NCBI GenBank assembly: GCA_944390005.1
Contig: CALXOJ010000004.1
Coordinates: forward strand, 164,475 to 228,474
Length of the DNA stretch: 64,000 nt
Direction of reading: 5' to 3'
From: an uncultured Spirochaetota bacterium
Lineage (GTDB): Bacteria > Spirochaetota > Spirochaetia > JAFGXN01
Position numbers and translations under genes: made by a program. How positions within the stretch are numbered: position 1 is the stretch's first letter; each line of letters opens with the position of its first letter. Below are positions 59,951 through 64,000 of the stretch, piece after piece. Below the pieces are notes generated by a model, which did not search any database, had not been told where the DNA came from, and saw only the letters and a list, made by a program, of their open reading frames with translations.

Positions 59951-61129
59951 TTACTCTCGTAAATTACTGAACAGAGACAGGAAATATTCCCGTAATTTTT
60001 TATTTCTTTTGTAAAGGGGCAGCATCTTTGTATCGGCGGAAAAGCGGTTCATCCACCGGTTGTAAAAATCCAGACTGCGCTGCGCCTCTTCTTCTTTTGA
60101 ATAGCGGTTGAGGTCTTTGGTGAAGGGATCAAAATCAATCACGGAACCGATCAGGCAGTTTCTCAGCTCCTCCGGCGGCGGGTGCAGGGGACGCAACAGG
60201 TCGTGAACTTTGCCGTAATAAGAGGGAATCCGCTTCGCTTTCCGGTCGCCCAGCTCCGGTTTGGGGCCGGCCTGGATGATAAATCCGTCATCATAACGGG
60301 CAATGGGATACTCCCTGCCCAGCGCCTTGAGGCTTTTCTCTCCGCCGGCCTGTTCCGCAAACCGGCGGCAGATAACCGTCAGCCAGTTGATGCCGGCGAT
60401 ATGGTTTTCAAACAGTCGGGTATCTTCGGGCATGACAGGCAAAGGCGGCAGTTCCAGTCCGGGAAAGCGCAGCAGCTCCTGGGCGAAGGTGTCCTGGGCA
60501 ACAAGAAAATTGAACTCGCCGGAATGCTGGCTGATTCCCCAGCCGGCTGTTCCGCTGAGGGGATGCAGGGCGTTGCTCCACTTCAGCACCAGATCGGTGA
60601 ATGTCAGCGGCTGTTTGTCAATCAGAAAAAAGGAAGGAGGAAAGACCGCGCTGATCATGCTGACTTTTCTTTCCGGAGGGATTTCATCTTCACTGTCTTC
60701 GATGTCAAGCTGCAGGCTGACAAACAGCGAAAATTTCGGCGGCACAGTATTGTATTCCTCCATGGTTTCGTGGGAAGCCATAAGGAATTTCACCGTCCTG
60801 CGTCCGCCCTTTTCCCGGACTTTACGGATATCGTTTTCGCTCAGCAGTTTAATCCGTCCGTTTTTTGCCAGATGCAGCCGGGAGGAGACGGGACTCATAT
60901 AGAACTTTGCTTCTTTTCCGATGAGTGAAGCGTATTCCCGGACACAGCCGCACACCCGCTGCTGCACTTCGGGCAGATGTCCGTTCAGAAAAAAGAGAGT
61001 GACGGTAAAGGAAGTCCATCCGGTAATCATATTTTCGTTGTCGTTCCAGCCGATGGCACGGACAAAACCGGAGTTGTCAAGCCGGTTGCGGAGTCTTTCT
61101 TTTTCTCTGTTTAAAGATTTGTCTTTCAT
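59951..61129 (-). CDS. Type VI immunity family protein (DUF3396-like)
   Basis: A protein of 392 residues. The stretches FTVTLFFLNGHLPEVQQRVC, PPKFSLFVSLQLDI and ALHPLSGTAGWGISQHSGEF fit the DUF3396 pattern of type VI immunity proteins. The C-terminal part (RYPIARYDDGFIIQAGPKPE-like) also matches the group. No DUF3396-targeted toxin is seen nearby. A neighbour of other immunity-type genes. Confidence 0.6.
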   Translation of the reverse strand: MKDKSLNREKERLRNRLDNSGFVRAIGWNDNENMITGWTSFTVTLFFLNGHLPEVQQRVCGCVREYASLIGKEAKFYMSPVSSRLHLAKNGRIKLLSENDIRKVREKGGRRTVKFLMASHETMEEYNTVPPKFSLFVSLQLDIEDSEDEIPPERKVSMISAVFPPSFFLIDKQPLTFTDLVLKWSNALHPLSGTAGWGISQHSGEFNFLVAQDTFAQELLRFPGLELPPLPVMPEDTRLFENHIAGINWLTVICRRFAEQAGGEKSLKALGREYPIARYDDGFIIQAGPKPELGDRKAKRIPSYYGKVHDLLRPLHPPPEELRNCLIGSVIDFDPFTKDLNRYSKEEEAQRSLDFYNRWMNRFSADTKMLPLYKRNKKLREYFLSLFSNLRE

Positions 61130-61160
61130 GATTGCGTATTCCTTCCGGTTTACAAGAACA

Positions 61161-61607
61161 TCAGCCGTTCATAAAAAAAATTGTTTTTGCAAACAGCAGG
61201 CAGATAAGTCCCGCAAACAGTATATAGTAAATTTTCTTACGGGGAAAGACGTTCATCAGGGAAAAGAATGCGGCTGAAATCTGGGGAATCACCAGACAAA
61301 AGAGCATGAACTTCCAGACGGGATAATAACCGCAGCGGGACAGAATAAAAAACGAAGCCGCCAGGAACAGCACGTGCACGCACAGGAGCGGAACCAGTAC
61401 CTTGCGGCTTCTTCTGTCCGCCAGCACCGCATCGGCAGTCAGCGCCGCGGCGGAGACGGAACCCAGAACCGCTTCTTTTGTGAAAATACGGAAAAAATCC
61501 TGCGGAAGAAAGAGGATGACAACGGCGGCGACGGAAATGAGAACGTTAAGAAACAAAACACAAACACAGAAGAGCAGAAGAAGCCCCGGGTGTAATCGCC
61601 GTTTCAT
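61161..61607 (-). CDS. Four-helix membrane protein
   Basis: A protein of 148 residues with four hydrophobic segments (LLLLFCVCVLFLNVLISVAA, GSVSAAALTADAV, VLFLAASFFIL and the C-terminal YYILFAGLICLLFA). No family recognised. Its start overlaps the stop of a small upstream frame (ATGA). Confidence 0.55.
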   Translation of the reverse strand: MKRRLHPGLLLLFCVCVLFLNVLISVAAVVILFLPQDFFRIFTKEAVLGSVSAAALTADAVLADRRSRKVLVPLLCVHVLFLAASFFILSRCGYYPVWKFMLFCLVIPQISAAFFSLMNVFPRKKIYYILFAGLICLLFAKTIFFMNG

Positions 61608-61852
61608 CGGGAACCTCTTAAACCAATTTTGTTATAACGGATTTTTCCGTTATCTGTTTCATCTTCCCCACTATCATCCGGCCTCTCAACCTGCTTTGGT
61701 CCTTCTGCCGACAGCACAATCAAAAAGAATATTCTTCTCAAAAAAATCAATTGCATCAATAAAATTAATCGACTTAAATTCACCCGCAAATAATGTTCCT
61801 TTACAATTGCGATGAATTTTACCATTTGTAATATAAGACTTTTACACAACAA
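61604..61852 (-). CDS. Small hypothetical frame
   Basis: A frame of 82 residues, hydrophobic at first (LILLMQLIFLRRIFFLIVLS) and acidic after. Overlap with the next gene suggests coupling, but the sequence is unlike known proteins and may be chance. Confidence 0.3.
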   Translation of the reverse strand: MLCKSLILQMVKFIAIVKEHYLRVNLSRLILLMQLIFLRRIFFLIVLSAEGPKQVERPDDSGEDETDNGKIRYNKIGLRGSR

Positions 61853-61916
61853 ATCTTAGTACTTTCGAAAGAAAAAACGCAAACAGTAAGTGTTCATTTG
61901 TAATAAGGAGTTTTCC

Positions 61917-62630
61917 CTAACAGAAATGAGCCATATCGTAGGGATAGTATTTACAGTCTTTCAGTTCCGTATCGTCAAGTTTGAGGGCTTTTACCAAAGC
62001 GGCGGCGGCGACGCACCAATACCCCCGGTACCACCCTATTTTCAGATCCCGGTTGGTTATAACACCTTCGGTTAATGACATAAACCACTGCCTTTTAAGA
62101 TACCTCTTTAACCGCTGGACGGCTTCCGCCTTGTTTTCTTTTGACAGTACCACCACCTCATATACCGATACCGCATTGGTGTATTTTGGGCAGCACAGTT
62201 CTTCCGTACTTATCTGCCAGGTTGGGTCCAGTATCTGTATCAGATTTTCCAGATAAACATCCCAATATTCACTTTTTATCAATAATTCCTTATATTCATC
62301 AAGAAATTCTGTCCGGTTAAAAAGAATGATTAAGTATATGATCAGAGCCATATTATCATAACCACTGTCCATTTCTTCCATTGTATCAATCAAATTTCTT
62401 ATGATAAGGTCTACTTCGGGAAGCAGCTCATTCATACCAAGCCCCAAGGAATACCCCGAATAAAACTTACAAGCTGCTTCCATATATATGTGATACTTAA
62501 ACGACCATACATTATATTTTTCCGGATGGCTTATTACCTCTTCATATTTACTCATCCGTTCAGCAAGATCAGACGCATCCTTATTATATCTTTCCCTAAA
62601 ATATTCTTCTGACTGTACCGTGTCCCGCAT
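61917..62630 (-). CDS. PoNe immunity protein (PoNi, DUF1910/DUF1911)
   Basis: A protein of 237 residues. The N-terminal DUF1910-like part (RDTVQSEEYFRERYNKD) is followed by a helical DUF1911 domain ending WYRGYWCVAAAALVKALKLD and KYYPYDMAHF. PoNi proteins neutralise PoNe DNases delivered by type VI or contact systems. The cognate toxin is not in the window. Confidence 0.82.
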   Translation of the reverse strand: MRDTVQSEEYFRERYNKDASDLAERMSKYEEVISHPEKYNVWSFKYHIYMEAACKFYSGYSLGLGMNELLPEVDLIIRNLIDTMEEMDSGYDNMALIIYLIILFNRTEFLDEYKELLIKSEYWDVYLENLIQILDPTWQISTEELCCPKYTNAVSVYEVVVLSKENKAEAVQRLKRYLKRQWFMSLTEGVITNRDLKIGWYRGYWCVAAAALVKALKLDDTELKDCKYYPYDMAHFC

Positions 62631-62703
62631 CTGTTACTCCTTAATGTATATTATAGATTTTTGGTTTATCTGCCGGCATTTGTGTTATGTCGAATTCAGC
62701 ACT

Positions 62704-63153
62704 TTATCTACCCCGTATCTTTTCAAGCCGCCTTTGCTCTTCTTCAAACCAGGCGTCGTAATTATCAAATACTGAAACATCATCAGAAGTTTGGTTTTCA
62801 TATGTATATTCGGCATTGAATTTTTTTGTCTTTGGTTCATATGTAAACTTCATCAATTTAGGTACCGGTTGCTTATATTTCCTGCAAACAGATTCAATTT
62901 TTTGTATATCTTCGTTTAGTATGTCTAATACTTTGCCTTGACAATCCTTAGAAACATCAAATTTAATCTGTAAACCGGAATCGTTTAATTTATGACAATC
63001 ATAAATTTTATTATTTATACAATAAAAATGATGGGTTAAAATCATGCCTTCATTTGCAGCATAAATAAAAATTTTATCTGCCATCCCTTTAGAATACTCG
63101 TTGCAGATATCGACCATATCTGCCTGTAATGCTGAAAATTCATCTTCAAACAT
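62704..63153 (-). CDS. YezG/DUF600-like immunity protein
   Basis: A protein of 149 residues with FSALQADMVDICNEYSKGMA, FIYAANEGMILTHHFYCINN and a C-terminal NYDAWFEEEQRRLE, as in YezG-type antitoxins of LXG or similar toxins. It is another immunity gene without its toxin beside it. Confidence 0.68.
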   Translation of the reverse strand: MFEDEFSALQADMVDICNEYSKGMADKIFIYAANEGMILTHHFYCINNKIYDCHKLNDSGLQIKFDVSKDCQGKVLDILNEDIQKIESVCRKYKQPVPKLMKFTYEPKTKKFNAEYTYENQTSDDVSVFDNYDAWFEEEQRRLEKIRGR

Positions 63154-63184
63154 CTTTTCACCTTTTAATTATAGCATACCGGCT

Positions 63185-63330
63185 TTATACCCCAACCTCT
63201 ACCTTAAATAGCCACGGCGGCTTTACGCCCCAGTATTTACCTTAAGTAGCCGTGGTGGTGTTACACCCCAGTTTTTACTCTAAGTAGCCGCGGTGACTTT
63301 ATACCCCAGCATCTACTTTAAATAGCCGCC
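63185..63330. repeat. 38-bp tandem repeat derived from the end of the SH3-domain gene
   Basis: Nearly four 38-bp units start with CCCCA and contain ACCTTAA(A/G)TAGCC. The last unit overlaps the 3' end of the SH3-domain gene, where the same DNA encodes GGYLK and the stop. The others are decayed copies lying after the stop. Confidence 0.8.
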
Positions 63331-64000
63331 GAAGCACCAGCCAACTGTTCCTTTAGTGATTGTTTTGCCGTCACGGTCTTTTCCCCCTGACTGGACTTTC
63401 ACCTTTACCCAGTTTGAGGAAATGCCGTCTATTGTTTCGGCTTTACCGACTTCAAGGATTTTTACACGGGTGCCTGCCTGCAGCACAGTGACAACATCTG
63501 ATGTTGTGGCTTCTTCCGAACGGAGCCTCAGGTTTTCAGAGACAGTCATTGTTTTGTTCGGAGAAATGTTTACCGCTGGTGCTGCCGGTGAAGATTCTTT
63601 TTTTACAGAAGAAAATCTTGGCATGACTACTTTTGATAAATCATCTGATTCCCCTTTTATCCATTTTTCTATTTGGTCGCAGGCTTCCGGTGTGGTGCGG
63701 ACTAGTATTTGGAACAGGTTATCTTCCGAAACTTCATCTATGTACATTTTCATATAATCGCCATCAAGTGTAAGAAAAATTTTAAAAGGTGTTTCTTTTT
63801 CAAATAGAGGTAAAAATTCTGGCTGATTATAACTAACTTCTTCTTTATAATCAAAATAATGAGAATACATTTTTTGAACATTGTAGACTATCTTTGTGTC
63901 AGAAACTTCTTCCAGGTAGGCAAAGAAATCGACATCTTTATAACCATCGCTACCAAATACTACTATATAAAAATCTCCAAAATAATAACGTTGAATACCA
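63313..64000 (-). CDS. SH3b-domain protein (partial at window edge)
   Basis: The frame is open from the window edge through 63313, at least 229 residues. The visible start is mid-protein (GIQRYYFGDFYIVVFGSDGY). The C-terminal SH3b domain spans about the last 80 residues: MTVSENLRLRSEEATTSDVV, TVLQAGTRVKILEVG and WVKVKVQSGGK, ending GTVGWCFGGYLK. SH3b domains of this type bind cell wall or act as modules in Treponema exported proteins. An internal ATG at 63870 is not needed as start, since the frame continues upstream. Confidence 0.75.
   Translation of the reverse strand, partial: GIQRYYFGDFYIVVFGSDGYKDVDFFAYLEEVSDTKIVYNVQKMYSHYFDYKEEVSYNQPEFLPLFEKETPFKIFLTLDGDYMKMYIDEVSEDNLFQILVRTTPEACDQIEKWIKGESDDLSKVVMPRFSSVKKESSPAAPAVNISPNKTMTVSENLRLRSEEATTSDVVTVLQAGTRVKILEVGKAETIDGISSNWVKVKVQSGGKDRDGKTITKGTVGWCFGGYLK

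Noticed and set aside
59012..59962. 316-codon plus-strand frame across the DUF285 start and neighbouring gene
   Set aside because: Shadow of minus-strand genes with clear domain content; no start signal.
61634..61653. Hairpin ATAACGGA/TCCGTTAT as terminator
   Set aside because: Stem is short and AT-rich with no T-run, and it lies within a possible small ORF.
63185..63330. CRISPR array
   Set aside because: The 38-bp units are contiguous without unique spacers and are derived from an adjacent gene end.

Overview
The window looks like a piece of a spirochaete chromosome, most likely Treponema or a close relative, moderately AT-rich, from a gut or oral type of organism. This is inference from content: an HU-like protein of the HU-HIG type, a large DUF285 (BspA-like) repeat protein, an IS256-type transposase, polymorphic-toxin immunity genes, and a group of defence genes linked to type I restriction loci. 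No rRNA or tRNA gene was recognised, so the genus is not proven.

Region 1 (1-2.9 kb) holds the N-terminal 508 codons of an unrecognised large protein (minus strand). It shares a divergent promoter region with a broken class A beta-lactamase, which is fused to the tail of an ABC-F ATPase and carries an early stop. A 21-bp tandem repeat made of small hairpins separates it from the defence operon.

Region 2 (2.9-14.7 kb, minus) is type I RM locus A, in the order hsdR, hsdM, Bro-N/Fic, hsdS, SIR2-like, KAP-type P-loop NTPase. The genes are nearly continuous and several overlap. The SIR2-like plus KAP pair is the best candidate here for a defence module I cannot name.

Region 3 (14.9-15.75 kb, plus) has an HU-like gene followed by about 300 nt with stable hairpins capped by UUCG and GNRA loops and a bidirectional terminator: a candidate structured RNA.

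Region 4 (15.75-28.7 kb, minus) is type I RM locus B: hsdR, a DUF262/DUF1524 nuclease, hsdM, rloA, rloB, hsdS, then hamA and hamB (Hachiman), with a second promoter in front of rloA.

Region 5 (28.8-38.6 kb) is metabolic and transport DNA: small membrane proteins, remnants of an MFS transporter, MarR regulator, flavodoxin and DUF3793 protein, a SAM methyltransferase, an HMA2 / P-type metal ATPase / small membrane protein operon, an EFR1-type ferredoxin, an SPL-like radical SAM protein, an aldo/keto reductase and an exported alpha/beta hydrolase.

Region 6 (38.8-49.9 kb) is type I RM locus C on the plus strand: hsdM, hsdS, an AAA15 ATPase with a HEPN RNase, and hsdR. Between the HEPN gene and hsdR, on the opposite strand, sits a toxin-antitoxin-chaperone set plus an extra HigA. 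An HTH-Fic gene follows hsdR. A 14-bp motif repeated upstream of this Fic gene also occurs upstream of hsdM.

Region 7 (50.2-64 kb) is an accessory region: immunity genes (DUF2185, DUF3396-like, PoNi/DUF1911, YezG/DUF600), a chitinase remnant and LysM/hydrolase-like effector genes beside a deletion-bearing IS256 copy, a DUF285 protein, and an SH3-domain protein with tandem copies of its own 3' end. Gene loss by deletion recurs across the window (beta-lactamase, IS256, MFS, MarR, flavodoxin, DUF3793).
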